Below, one piece after another: positions 1-8,115 of a stretch of 64,000 nt of DNA. How positions within the stretch are numbered: the first letter of the stretch is position 1; each line of letters begins with the position of its first letter. The notes beneath the pieces were generated by a model that saw nothing but the letters and a program-made list of their open reading frames with translations, was not told the origin of the DNA and made no database searches. A program made the position numbers and the translations under genes. The stretch covers positions 3,844,001 through 3,908,000 of the forward strand of contig NZ_OZ156465.1 in the NCBI RefSeq assembly GCF_964212655.1, given 5' to 3'. Source of the DNA: Candidatus Thiodiazotropha sp. LNASS1. GTDB taxonomy: Bacteria > Pseudomonadota > Gammaproteobacteria > Chromatiales > Chromatiaceae.

Positions 1-1
1 C

Positions 2-115
2 TTCAAGACCCTGCATGCCGAAGGGCATACCCTGCTGATGGTGACCCACGATTCCGCCGTTGGCGAGTGCGCCGACCGGATCGTCAGGCTGCGCGATGGA
101 GCGATCGCATCATGA
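2..115 (+). CDS. ABC transporter ATP-binding protein, 3' end (partial)
   Basis: Only the last 37 codons are inside the window. The reading frame gives TLLMVTHDS, the H-loop region of an ABC ATPase (hydrophobic strand, then the switch His), followed by ADRIVRLRDGAIAS and the stop. That ending is typical of the MacB/LolD family of exporter ATPases. The TGA overlaps the ATG of the permease gene as ATGA, so the two are translationally coupled. The ATPase would energise the MacB/FtsX-type permease that follows. The substrate cannot be told from this fragment. Confidence 0.85.
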   Translation, partial: FKTLHAEGHTLLMVTHDSAVGECADRIVRLRDGAIAS

Positions 116-1356
116 AGGGGTTGCGCGTCTCCATCGAACTGATCAAAGAGGCCTTGCGGGCACTGCGGGAGAATCGCCTGCGATCCTTGTTGAGCGTGGT
201 GGGTATCGCTATCGGCATCGCAGCCGTGATGACTGTCAGTGCAGTGAGTAGTGGCGGCAAGGCCTTCGTCATGAAGGAGCTGGAGACCTTCGGACTGCGC
301 TCCGTCTGGGTCTTTCGCGACTATAACGACAAGGACCCCAACCGGCGGATACGCACGGGATCGGGTTTGCTGGAAAAGGACCTGGCTGTGTTGCATGGTG
401 ATTGCTGTCCGGCGGTACGCACGATCAGTCCGGTGTTGCTGGTGGAGAAACAATCGATCATCCAATGGGGCAATCGCTACAGCAATGCCTCGATCAAAGG
501 GGTGAATGCTGAATTTCTGACGATCAATAACGATCGCCTGAAACAGGGACGCGGTTTCAGGGGACAGGAGGTTAAGGCCCGACGTCCCGTGGTGTTGATC
601 GGAGAGACCGTGGTGAAGGACCTGTTTCCACAAGTGGAAAATCCCGTCGGCCGGTATCTGCGTATCGGCGGAAGAAAGTTCCGGGTGATCGGCGTCCTGC
701 AATACAAAAGCCGCGATCTGCTGGCAAGTATCGGTTCGGAGGGCGGCGAGGATGCGAATAACCGGATTCTGTTGCCCTATACCGTGGTACAGCAGATCAA
801 CGGCAAGCGGGAGATCAGTTACCTGCAGGCGGAGGCGGTCTCGCTGGCCCAGGCAGAGAGGGCGGCGGCTCAAATCAAGCAGGTATTGCAGCGTCGTCAT
901 CGCGACACCTATCGGTATAACCAGGTGACACTCGCCTCCTATCTGAAGACCGTGGAGCGGATCCTTGGAGGGATAACCGCCATGGGCGTGGTGGCGGCTT
1001 CCACCGCCCTGTTGGTGGGCGGTATCGGCGTGGCGGGAATTATGAGCACCGCGGTGGTGGAGCGAATCCGCGAGATCGGCGTGAGGATGGCGATCGGCGC
1101 GACACGCAGACAAATCCTTTTCCAGTTCCTGGCGGAGGCAGTCCTGATCAGCGTCATCGGCGGTTTTACCGGCCTGGGGGTGGGTTTGATCCTGGGTGGC
1201 CTGCTCGATCTCGTCACCGGATTTCCGCTGATACCGACAACCGGCGGCATCCTGATCGGCTTTATGGTGTCGGTCCTGGTGGGTTTGGCGTCCGGTTACT
1301 ATCCGGCGCGGCGGGCTGCAGGCTTTTTGCCGGTTGAGGCACTCAGGAGAGAGTAA
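112..1356 (+). CDS. MacB/FtsX-family ABC transporter permease
   Basis: This 414-residue inner-membrane permease has the MacB topology: one N-terminal membrane helix (about residues 25-45), a large periplasmic domain (about 50-280) and three C-terminal helices (about 290-410). The conserved C-terminal FtsX segment contains VVERIREIGVRMAIGAT, the signature of this family. I chose the ATG at 112 because it overlaps the stop of the upstream ATPase; an upstream in-frame start at 67 would bury 15 codons in the ATPase gene. By family it works as a mechanotransmission exporter with an adaptor protein, presumably encoded before the window. The substrate is unknown. Confidence 0.9.
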   Translation: MKGLRVSIELIKEALRALRENRLRSLLSVVGIAIGIAAVMTVSAVSSGGKAFVMKELETFGLRSVWVFRDYNDKDPNRRIRTGSGLLEKDLAVLHGDCCPAVRTISPVLLVEKQSIIQWGNRYSNASIKGVNAEFLTINNDRLKQGRGFRGQEVKARRPVVLIGETVVKDLFPQVENPVGRYLRIGGRKFRVIGVLQYKSRDLLASIGSEGGEDANNRILLPYTVVQQINGKREISYLQAEAVSLAQAERAAAQIKQVLQRRHRDTYRYNQVTLASYLKTVERILGGITAMGVVAASTALLVGGIGVAGIMSTAVVERIREIGVRMAIGATRRQILFQFLAEAVLISVIGGFTGLGVGLILGGLLDLVTGFPLIPTTGGILIGFMVSVLVGLASGYYPARRAAGFLPVEALRRE

Positions 1357-1361
1357 GCATC

Positions 1362-2483
1362 ATGCTGAATCGACATGACATGGCAGAGGGTAAACGCGTT
1401 GGGGGTGGGCGGGCCAAGAATCTGACAAAAGCGGACATTACCGACCTTATCGAGCAAGCAAGGCACGATCACAATATTCCTGCCTTTGCGGTGGTCGTGA
1501 TGGACGCTGTGCGTATCATCGCATCGGATATCCAAGGTAAAAGGGTCGTCGGTTCAAATGCGGACGCTTCACTGAATGATTTTTTTCATATCGGTTCTTG
1601 CTCTAAATCGATTTTGGCGGTGATGGCGGGAAGGCTGATTGAGCAAGGCAAACTCAATTGGGGTACGAAGTTCTTTGCAATATTCCCGGAGCTGAAAAGG
1701 GTGGCAAGAAACGAGTATCGTGATATCACACTAGAGGATTTGCTGTTATGCCAGGCCGGCATATTGCCCTATACCAAGGGAGACGAATTCGCCAGTCTGG
1801 ATGCCTCCGTATCTCAATCAAGGGAGACATTTATAGCTTATCTTTTACAGCAGAAACCTGCTGCGAAAAAGAGGGCAAAGGGACGCTTTAAACACCTCTA
1901 CTCGAATGCGAGTTACACCATGGCCGCCGTGATGTTGGAAAGGGTTGCCGGTGTTTCCTGGGAGGATTTAATTCAGCGGACCCTTTCTGATGAGTTAGGG
2001 CTCCCGGTTGTATTTGGTTGGCCAAACGGTCTCAACTATAACCAGCCATGGGGACATGCGGAACTCAACGGCAGTCTGCAAGCCTTTTCACCTGGCCATG
2101 AGTATCGGCTTCACAGAATCATAGCGCCTGCCGGTGACCTGAGTTTAAAGCCTCTGGATTATGCGAAATATGTTCAGCTTCACCTGCAAGGGCTAAAGGG
2201 TGTGGACAACTATCTCGCCGCCGCGACTTATCAGACCATTCATTACCGTCAACAGGGATTTTCTCTGGGTGTGGCGAGCGGATCATCGTGGGGCGAGCGC
2301 TATTCAATGTTTGATGGCAGTGCGGGTACATTTTACTGCGCCAGCATGATTTTTCCCGATTCGAATATGGCATTTGTCATCATGGCCAATTCAGGTACGG
2401 AGCAGGCAGTGAAAGGTATCTCCTGGCTAACCAAAAAGATCATAAAAAAGTACTTTAACCTGTGGTGGATGTTTTGGATGTGA
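1362..2483 (+). CDS. Serine hydrolase, beta-lactamase / class C-like family
   Basis: This 373-residue protein has the penicillin-binding/class C beta-lactamase fold. The SxxK motif is SCSK at residues 79-82, providing the nucleophilic Ser and general-base Lys. The second motif Y-x-N appears as YSN in HLYSNASYT, about 100 residues later. There is no signal peptide, so it probably acts in the cytoplasm, which argues for an esterase or peptidase rather than a resistance enzyme. The C-terminus is unusually rich in Trp and Met (WWMFWM). It starts 6 bp after the ABC permease gene and may be co-transcribed, although the two functions have no obvious link. Confidence 0.85.
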   Translation: MLNRHDMAEGKRVGGGRAKNLTKADITDLIEQARHDHNIPAFAVVVMDAVRIIASDIQGKRVVGSNADASLNDFFHIGSCSKSILAVMAGRLIEQGKLNWGTKFFAIFPELKRVARNEYRDITLEDLLLCQAGILPYTKGDEFASLDASVSQSRETFIAYLLQQKPAAKKRAKGRFKHLYSNASYTMAAVMLERVAGVSWEDLIQRTLSDELGLPVVFGWPNGLNYNQPWGHAELNGSLQAFSPGHEYRLHRIIAPAGDLSLKPLDYAKYVQLHLQGLKGVDNYLAAATYQTIHYRQQGFSLGVASGSSWGERYSMFDGSAGTFYCASMIFPDSNMAFVIMANSGTEQAVKGISWLTKKIIKKYFNLWWMFWM

Positions 2484-2621
2484 CTTTATCGAAATTGTCC
2501 GAACACCCTGCTGTCTCGGCATTTGACAGCAAGGCGCAGCAGCTGCAAGCCATTGGAGAGCGAGATACGGTTTAGTGTAACGGGCGGGATCAACGGCAGG
2601 ACTTCAGCATAAGGTGATGAG

Positions 2622-3503
2622 ATGAAAATACGATTCTTGAAAGGCCTGGCAGTCGTGGTGATCGGTGGCTGCCTGTTGACGGCTTGTACAACACTGCGCC
2701 ACAGCGAGCGTATTGAAATGGAGGGGGGTTCTGTCGGCTATGCCTCCGTTGGTGAAGGCGATGTGACCATCGTGCTGGAATCGGGATTGGGTGACGGTAT
2801 GACAAGTTGGGACGGGATCATGGATGAGCTTACGCAAATCTCACGGGTTTTTGCCTACAGCCGGCCAGGTTATTTTCCCAGCAGTGCATCGAACAGATCG
2901 CGCAATCCTGAACAGATCGTGGATGAACTGCGCCTGTTGCTGAAACGGACGGGGCATTCACCTCCCTATCTATTGGTCGGGCACTCCCTGGGAGGACTCT
3001 ATGTGCTTAATTTCGTCGAGCGTTATCCGGGTGAAGTGGCCGGTGTGGTATTGGTGGATGGTCGTCACCCGATGATGACCCAGGCCTGTCTAAAGCGGGC
3101 GCTCAACGGTTGTTCCCTGCCAAGTCTGATGCAATCCCTGCTTCCCGGGCATGCCGTGGATGAATACAAAGCCGCACAAACATCGAGATTGCCTGTCACC
3201 ATGGGTGACAAACCACTGGCTGTAATCAGCAGAGCGCCGGGGCATGGAATGAATTCGGCTGGCTGGGATACGCTGTGGTCGGAGATGCAGGTCGATCTGG
3301 CCGAATTGAGCCGTCGCAGTATACACCTGGTAGCCAGGCGTGGCGGGCATTACGTCCACAAGGATGAACCAGACAGGGTGATTGAGGGGATCAACTGGGT
3401 TTTATCCAGGGTGCGGAGCGATACCCGGAACGGGATTGATATGAAGGGTCGTGTGGACAATCGAGGGTATGCTCGCCTCACCCCTGTGCGCAGTATCCGT
3501 TGA
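2622..3503 (+). CDS. Alpha/beta hydrolase, predicted lipoprotein
   Basis: This 293-residue protein begins with a lipoprotein-type signal (hydrophobic stretch ending in the lipobox LTAC), so it is probably anchored in the cell envelope. The nucleophile elbow is GHSLGG and it is followed by the acid-bearing strand VLVDG and the catalytic His in GGHYVHKDEP, so the triad looks complete. The upstream motif around LESGLGDG corresponds to the oxyanion-hole strand. The likely role is a periplasmic or outer-membrane-facing esterase or lipase-like hydrolase of unknown substrate. The C-terminal 25 residues extend beyond the fold. Confidence 0.85.
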   Translation: MKIRFLKGLAVVVIGGCLLTACTTLRHSERIEMEGGSVGYASVGEGDVTIVLESGLGDGMTSWDGIMDELTQISRVFAYSRPGYFPSSASNRSRNPEQIVDELRLLLKRTGHSPPYLLVGHSLGGLYVLNFVERYPGEVAGVVLVDGRHPMMTQACLKRALNGCSLPSLMQSLLPGHAVDEYKAAQTSRLPVTMGDKPLAVISRAPGHGMNSAGWDTLWSEMQVDLAELSRRSIHLVARRGGHYVHKDEPDRVIEGINWVLSRVRSDTRNGIDMKGRVDNRGYARLTPVRSIR

Positions 3504-3556
3504 ACTGATTACACCAGCTGTTCAATGGGTGAGGATTCGGTTACAGTCGGGCGGTC

Positions 3557-4345
3557 ATGACTTACCAACCGCTATTTCTGTTCGGCGCAGGGTTTTTGGG
3601 GGGTATGCTGAATGCAATCGCAGGTGGCGGTAGTTTCATTACATTTCCCGCGTTGCTGTTAGTCGGTGTACCACCCGTCAGCGCCAATGCGACCAACACC
3701 TTCGCCTCCTGTGCCGGGTACCTGAGTGGGAGCTATGCCTTGCGCAGGGAGCTGGCCGCCTGCCGGACTCAATTGCCGCGTATCATCGGCATAAGTGCCA
3801 TAGGTGGCGGTCTGGGTGCGCTGTTGCTGTTGCAAACACCGGAGTCGATTTTTCGGCAAGCGATACCCTGGTTGCTGCTCTTCGCCACCCTTTTGTTTAT
3901 CTTTGGCGGGCGTATAAACCGGAACCTGAGAGACTTCGCCACAAGATATCGGCATGCTTCGCTTCTCGGCGGGCTGCTGCTGGTACTGCTATTGGCGGGG
4001 GTCTCCGTCTATGGAGGGTTTTTCAATGCAGGCCTCGGGATAATCATTCTCAGCTATCTGGCACTGGCGGGCTATAACGATATCAATACCATGAACGGCG
4101 TGAAACTGCTTATCTCCACGGTTGTATCGCTGGTCGCCATCCTGCTGTTTATCTATGATGGGATGATTGCCTGGTTTGCGGGCATAACGGTCATGCTCGG
4201 TACTTTGGCCGGGGGTTATATGGCTGCCCACCTGTCACGCCGGCTATCTCAACGCAGCGTGAGGTCGTTTATCATTTTTGCCGGCAGCGTCATAACACTC
4301 TATTTCTTCTACGAGACCTACTTTCAACCCGGCCCGACCGGGTGA
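3557..4345 (+). CDS. TSUP family (TauE/SafE) membrane transporter
   Basis: This 262-residue integral membrane protein has about eight predicted helices. It carries the TSUP pattern: an N-terminal GxxxGxxNAIAGGGSFITFP segment and a second related glycine-rich half starting at GVSVYGGFFNAGLGI. The family exports or imports sulfur-containing or organic anions (sulfite, sulfoacetate, thiosulfate, taurine-derived sulfonates), but individual substrates cannot be predicted. A hairpin with arms ACCCGG/CCGGGT at 4327-4343 lies at the very end of the gene but has no T-tract. Confidence 0.9.
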   Translation: MTYQPLFLFGAGFLGGMLNAIAGGGSFITFPALLLVGVPPVSANATNTFASCAGYLSGSYALRRELAACRTQLPRIIGISAIGGGLGALLLLQTPESIFRQAIPWLLLFATLLFIFGGRINRNLRDFATRYRHASLLGGLLLVLLLAGVSVYGGFFNAGLGIIILSYLALAGYNDINTMNGVKLLISTVVSLVAILLFIYDGMIAWFAGITVMLGTLAGGYMAAHLSRRLSQRSVRSFIIFAGSVITLYFFYETYFQPGPTG

Positions 4346-4364
4346 GTGTCAACACCCCCTGTCT

Positions 4365-5498
4365 CTAGCTCGACAGTTCCTGTCCCACAGGCGTGACTGG
4401 GCCCGTCGGTATTGGGTCGGCGGGTCCGACAAATGTTTTTTTGATCTTGAGCATGATATCGCTTGAAAGCGCATCGAGTTTCGCTTCCACTTCATTGAGC
4501 TTGCCTTGCCGGTCGTCGGCAGGAACCAACAATTGACGCAGCAATGGGACCAGCTCAAGCGCATAATCGGTTTGATGATTGTTCTCCAACGCCTGCAGCA
4601 GCGCCTGGTCGGCATTGATGTAGTCTTTCAGTTTGCAGTAGACACAGGTGGTGCGCAGGTAGATGGCGCACTGTCGCTTTTCCTCATTGTTGAGCCCGTG
4701 GTCAAGCACTGCGTAATGCTCCTTTGCCTGGTAGTAGTCTGCCGCGTCGTATGAGGCATCCGCTTCAGCCAGCAGATAACGGTTGCAGACGCCGATCCAG
4801 TAATCGATACGGTCACCGTAAAGATTGAATTTATGATTCCTGATTTCGGCTTTTGTCAGCCACTCACGGGCTTCCACGAAATGTCCCAGCCGAATATAGT
4901 GGCGGCCGATTGTATAGGCGCTCTGGGCATATTTTTTATTGCCCTGCTCGAATCTCTCTATAACCGTGTTGATGATGCCCTCGGTGTCCTGCAGTTCGAT
5001 ATTCATCTCCAGTTCCGCAAAGACATCGAGATGCTTACGTGAAAGCTCGCTCATCTGATGCAGGGCTTCCCTGGCGGCCTTGTGAACCTCCTCGGGTTCC
5101 TCCTCATCGGCGATGATGTCAACCAGCACCAGCAAGGCCCCGTCATCCCTTGACTCCCCCAGTGCCCTGGCGGAAGCGCAGCGTTCGGCCACGTCGTCCG
5201 ATCTCAACAGGAACTTCATGCAAAAGAGCATCATTTCACCGATATGATCTTGTTTGCGTCCCCAGAAAACAAGCCCGATGATGAGTGCAGCTCCCACGGC
5301 GAGGGAAATCAGCAAAGCAATGATCAAAGTGGTGGCCATGCCATTGTCATGATTGTTGCCCAAGGCGCCCTCTGCGGCTTGGATGTCGGTTGTGATCACC
5401 AAGGCAACGATCGCGGTTAAGGAGAAGATCCGGGCGGATCGTCCAAAAATACCTGTTTTTATGTGGCGGGTGGTGGCAGTTAGCATATTCGTATCCAT
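4365..5498 (-). CDS. Membrane-anchored helical-repeat (TPR-like) protein
   Basis: I do not recognise an orthologue. After a short N-terminus there are two hydrophobic stretches (one ending near DIQAAEG, the second being TTLIIALLISLAVGAALIIG), then about 300 residues of amphipathic helices. Segments such as QSAYTIGRHYIRLGHFVEAREWL and AADYYQAKEHYAVLDHGL look like degenerate TPRs, and an earlier part (ALGESRDDGALLVLVDIIADEE) resembles a HEAT/PBS repeat. The likely arrangement is a membrane-tethered cytoplasmic scaffold. The start is uncertain: a GTG at 5522 is in frame, and I prefer the ATG at 5498. It is convergent with the TSUP gene. Confidence 0.75.
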   Translation of the reverse strand: MDTNMLTATTRHIKTGIFGRSARIFSLTAIVALVITTDIQAAEGALGNNHDNGMATTLIIALLISLAVGAALIIGLVFWGRKQDHIGEMMLFCMKFLLRSDDVAERCASARALGESRDDGALLVLVDIIADEEEPEEVHKAAREALHQMSELSRKHLDVFAELEMNIELQDTEGIINTVIERFEQGNKKYAQSAYTIGRHYIRLGHFVEAREWLTKAEIRNHKFNLYGDRIDYWIGVCNRYLLAEADASYDAADYYQAKEHYAVLDHGLNNEEKRQCAIYLRTTCVYCKLKDYINADQALLQALENNHQTDYALELVPLLRQLLVPADDRQGKLNEVEAKLDALSSDIMLKIKKTFVGPADPIPTGPVTPVGQELSS

Positions 5499-5908
5499 GT
5501 TCGTGTGCGCAGTACCGCTCACAGACCGGGTCTAGATAAACACTGTTACATATGTAATGAAGCAAAGTCCAGAGCTGCCGCTCAGTCAAACAAATTTATT
5601 AAATAATGACATTTCGCCCCGTTCCTGGTGATGCTCATAGTACCGTTATAGTCTTAAATTAGTTCTGAGACAGATAGTTACCATAAATACTTGTGGGTAA
5701 ACCGGTAGACAAATAGCCATAAGCATCCTTTGATACATATTCTATGGATATCCATAGTGTTTTCCATCCGCCATATTTTATATCTTCAACACTGACCGCA
5801 GAAAGGGGTCTATGGGTGGCCGTTTTTCGAGGCTTGGTTATGTACAATAGGCTAAGTAATGGTTACGCATGCACAATATTCATTCACAGTAATAACATAT
5901 AGGCAGAC
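5499..5908. other. Intergenic region, AT-rich
   Basis: This divergent spacer lies between the TPR-like protein and the DUF502 gene and presumably carries both promoters. It has only a short minus-strand open frame (5659-5847) with no ribosome-binding site or recognisable motif, which I do not call. I see no RNA gene or clear repeat. Confidence 0.5.
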
Positions 5909-6577
5909 ATGAGCGGGACAAAATCTCGAACGCTGCATATTCAGCGCTATCTGATCAGCGGAATAATCACACTGATTCCCCTTTGGGTCACATGGCTTGT
6001 TTTCAAGTATATCTTCAATCAGCTTTCCAAGCTGGGATCACCATGGGCCAGGATGCTTTCGCGCAGCATCCAGAACGAGTACCCATCAATCGCCCAATGG
6101 CTTCTTGAACCATGGTTTCAAAATACCTTGGCCGTTTTCATCATGCTCCTGGGTCTCTATCTTGTTGGCTGGTTGGTGAGCCGGGTGATCGGCCGCAAGA
6201 TCCTTTTCTTTTTCGAATCGACCGTACAGCGCCTGCCTGTAGTTCAGAATGTTTACGGATTGGTGAAAAAACTGATATCAGCATTGGAGCAGAAACCGGA
6301 AAATGTGCAGCAAGTCGTGTTGATCGAGTTTCCATCCTCCGATATGAAGACGGTTGGCTTCGTGACGCGAACCATGGTTGACGCCAACAGCGGCAAAGAG
6401 CTCGCGGCGGTGTATGTGCCTACGACACCGAATCCCACATCCGGTTATCTCGAAATAGTACCGCTTGAAAACCTGGTATCGACGGATTGGAGTATTGATG
6501 AGGCGATGAGTTTCATTATCTCAGGCGGTGCGGTGGCGCCTGATCGAGTGCCTTATACGAATCATAATTCAGACTGA
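5909..6577 (+). CDS. DUF502 family membrane protein
   Basis: This 222-residue protein matches the DUF502 architecture. It has a first membrane helix in LISGIITLIPLWVTWLVF, a second in TLAVFIMLLGLYLVGWLVS, then a conserved soluble half with IPxxxxVYxxxKxL-type sequence (LPVVQNVYGLVKKLI) and VYVPTTPNPTSGYL, the most conserved stretch of the family. Function is unknown in bacteria; plant relatives are linked to membrane trafficking only by homology. It stands alone, with no operon partner within 300 bp. Confidence 0.9.
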   Translation: MSGTKSRTLHIQRYLISGIITLIPLWVTWLVFKYIFNQLSKLGSPWARMLSRSIQNEYPSIAQWLLEPWFQNTLAVFIMLLGLYLVGWLVSRVIGRKILFFFESTVQRLPVVQNVYGLVKKLISALEQKPENVQQVVLIEFPSSDMKTVGFVTRTMVDANSGKELAAVYVPTTPNPTSGYLEIVPLENLVSTDWSIDEAMSFIISGGAVAPDRVPYTNHNSD

Positions 6578-6974
6578 TTGTGCTTAACATGGCACAAGTC
6601 TCTGAAATCACTGCGTGGTCCGGATTGTGACTAACGCAGTCGTCTACCACAAGTAATCAAACTAGTGCGCTTGGCCAATACCATGCCGAAGCGGGAGGGC
6701 ATCGCTTCGCCTGCCGATAAGGACATGCTGGATATGTATGTAAAGCAAAGAACTAACCAAGTGGCGGTGGGATAGTAAAACAACATTTCTCAGCGATCGG
6801 GGTGAATAATGAGCTAAATTGCTGTTCAATAACTGCCGGTCTCAAGGAGAAGGACTTCTGTTCTTCCTGCACCCAGGCTATATTAGCTTTTGTAGTGCAT
6901 TAGGGAATCTAGTAAATAAGACACATACCGTGACAGCAATTGAGAGTCGCTGGATGGAAAAACTTGGTTTTTAG
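6578..6974. other. Intergenic region with a possible short coding relic
   Basis: There is no complete gene. A plus-strand open frame ending with the stop at about 6775 encodes a protein-like tail containing IKLVRLANTMPKREG and MLDMYVKQRTN, with no start codon or ribosome-binding site in place. It could be the 3' remnant of a decayed gene. Nothing else is evident. Confidence 0.4.
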
Positions 6975-7502
6975 ATGATGTGGCATTTCGGCTTGAAACA
7001 CCAATACCCGACACAAAAAACCGGACTCGGTCCTGCCGGAAAGTTACTTGAACGAGCCCGGCAGCGAATCGCCTCCCTGGAATTATTGATTTCCGGTAGT
7101 ACGCTCTTTTTGGATCGGATGCCACTGCTGCGGATATTTCGACGACAGGTGACTGCAGAGGTCTCCATGTTGTCTGAAGGGATAAATAGAACCGTGGGAT
7201 TTCGTGTGGAGTTTAAAACTCCCTATCTGCATCTTCCTGTTGAGATCGACAAGACCCAGATCGGCAGCGAAGATAATCAGCTCGGATTCAGGCCTGCGGC
7301 ATTCAGATTTTTTGATTGGCAGTCATGGGTACACATGACCGGAGAGATCAGCTGGCTGAGAGAACGCCAGGTTGAAGTCAGTGGGAAGACACACGATTTT
7401 GTCTCGGGATTCGAGTATCGGGTTGCGGCAGTGCCCACTGCTTCAGAAAACTTGGGGATCCGACTGCAGAAGGAATCGATGGAACAGCCAGGGTCCTGGT
7501 AA
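6975..7502 (+). CDS. Hypothetical protein
   Basis: I do not recognise this 175-residue product. It is basic at the N-terminus, with a helical stretch KLLERARQRIASLELLISG, followed by a mixed region containing VGFRVEFKTPYLHLPVEIDK and FFDWQSWVHMTGEISWLRE that looks like beta strands. There are no transmembrane helices or cysteine motifs. The start is ambiguous (two consecutive ATGs, weak ribosome-binding site). It is followed after 17 bp by another unrecognised gene on the same strand, so the two probably form a pair. Confidence 0.55.
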   Translation: MMWHFGLKHQYPTQKTGLGPAGKLLERARQRIASLELLISGSTLFLDRMPLLRIFRRQVTAEVSMLSEGINRTVGFRVEFKTPYLHLPVEIDKTQIGSEDNQLGFRPAAFRFFDWQSWVHMTGEISWLRERQVEVSGKTHDFVSGFEYRVAAVPTASENLGIRLQKESMEQPGSW

Positions 7503-7519
7503 ACCGCGATATCAGACAA

Positions 7520-8044
7520 ATGAAATTCGAGCCGGTTTATTGGATGCTGGAACGAGGGAGTGACGGCTATCATATCGTGGCAATAAACAATAATGACTTG
7601 ATGATATTGATCGTATCCCTCTCTGAAATTGGCAGCGGAAACGAGCAAATATACGAGAAGATGATTGCACGCCTGACTGATTGGGTAAGGTTCAGATTTA
7701 AAGGAAAAAGTCAGGAACACACCATGTTGGCTTTTCTGGTATACGTCAGGGATTGGGGGCCACTTGGTATGGAACCGTTATACCGTGGCTTAAAAGACGT
7801 GTTAACGCGATTAGATATTACAGGCGCTGAGCGAATTCTTTTCGATTTTTATGCGGATAATTGGGGTCTGCGGGATAATCGGCACGGCCGGCTGCTCGTC
7901 GTAAAAACACTTGAAGTCTTGGAAACCCAAGAAGCCCACCGTGCCCTCGAAGCCATCAGCGCTCATACACAGAGCCAGAACATCCCGCCCGAGGAATCGC
8001 AACTGATTCGAAATGCTATACGCACATACAAAGAAAAAGCATAA
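7520..8044 (+). CDS. Hypothetical protein
   Basis: This 174-residue product is unrecognised. The first half appears to alternate strands and helices (YHIVAINNNDLMILIVSLSEI); the second half is helical (EPLYRGLKDVLTRLDITGAERILFDFYADNWG and a C-terminal helix of about 40 residues). No signal peptide, membrane segment or metal-binding motif is visible. It sits 17 bp behind 6975-7502 and both share ordinary codon use, supporting real coding. Confidence 0.55.
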   Translation: MKFEPVYWMLERGSDGYHIVAINNNDLMILIVSLSEIGSGNEQIYEKMIARLTDWVRFRFKGKSQEHTMLAFLVYVRDWGPLGMEPLYRGLKDVLTRLDITGAERILFDFYADNWGLRDNRHGRLLVVKTLEVLETQEAHRALEAISAHTQSQNIPPEESQLIRNAIRTYKEKA

Positions 8045-8115
8045 GCACGAGCCGCAGAATAAGACACTAACGACAGGCCCTAGGAGCGGATATTCAGGTA
8101 ATCAGGTTTCACTGG

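Noticed and set aside
4327-4343. Hairpin ACCCGG/CCGGGT at the end of the TSUP gene as a terminator
   Set aside because: The stem is only 6 bp and there is no T-tract on either strand.
5659-5847. 62-codon minus-strand open frame in the spacer before the DUF502 gene
   Set aside because: There is no ribosome-binding site or recognisable motif, it lies in AT-rich intergenic DNA, and it is short enough to occur by chance.
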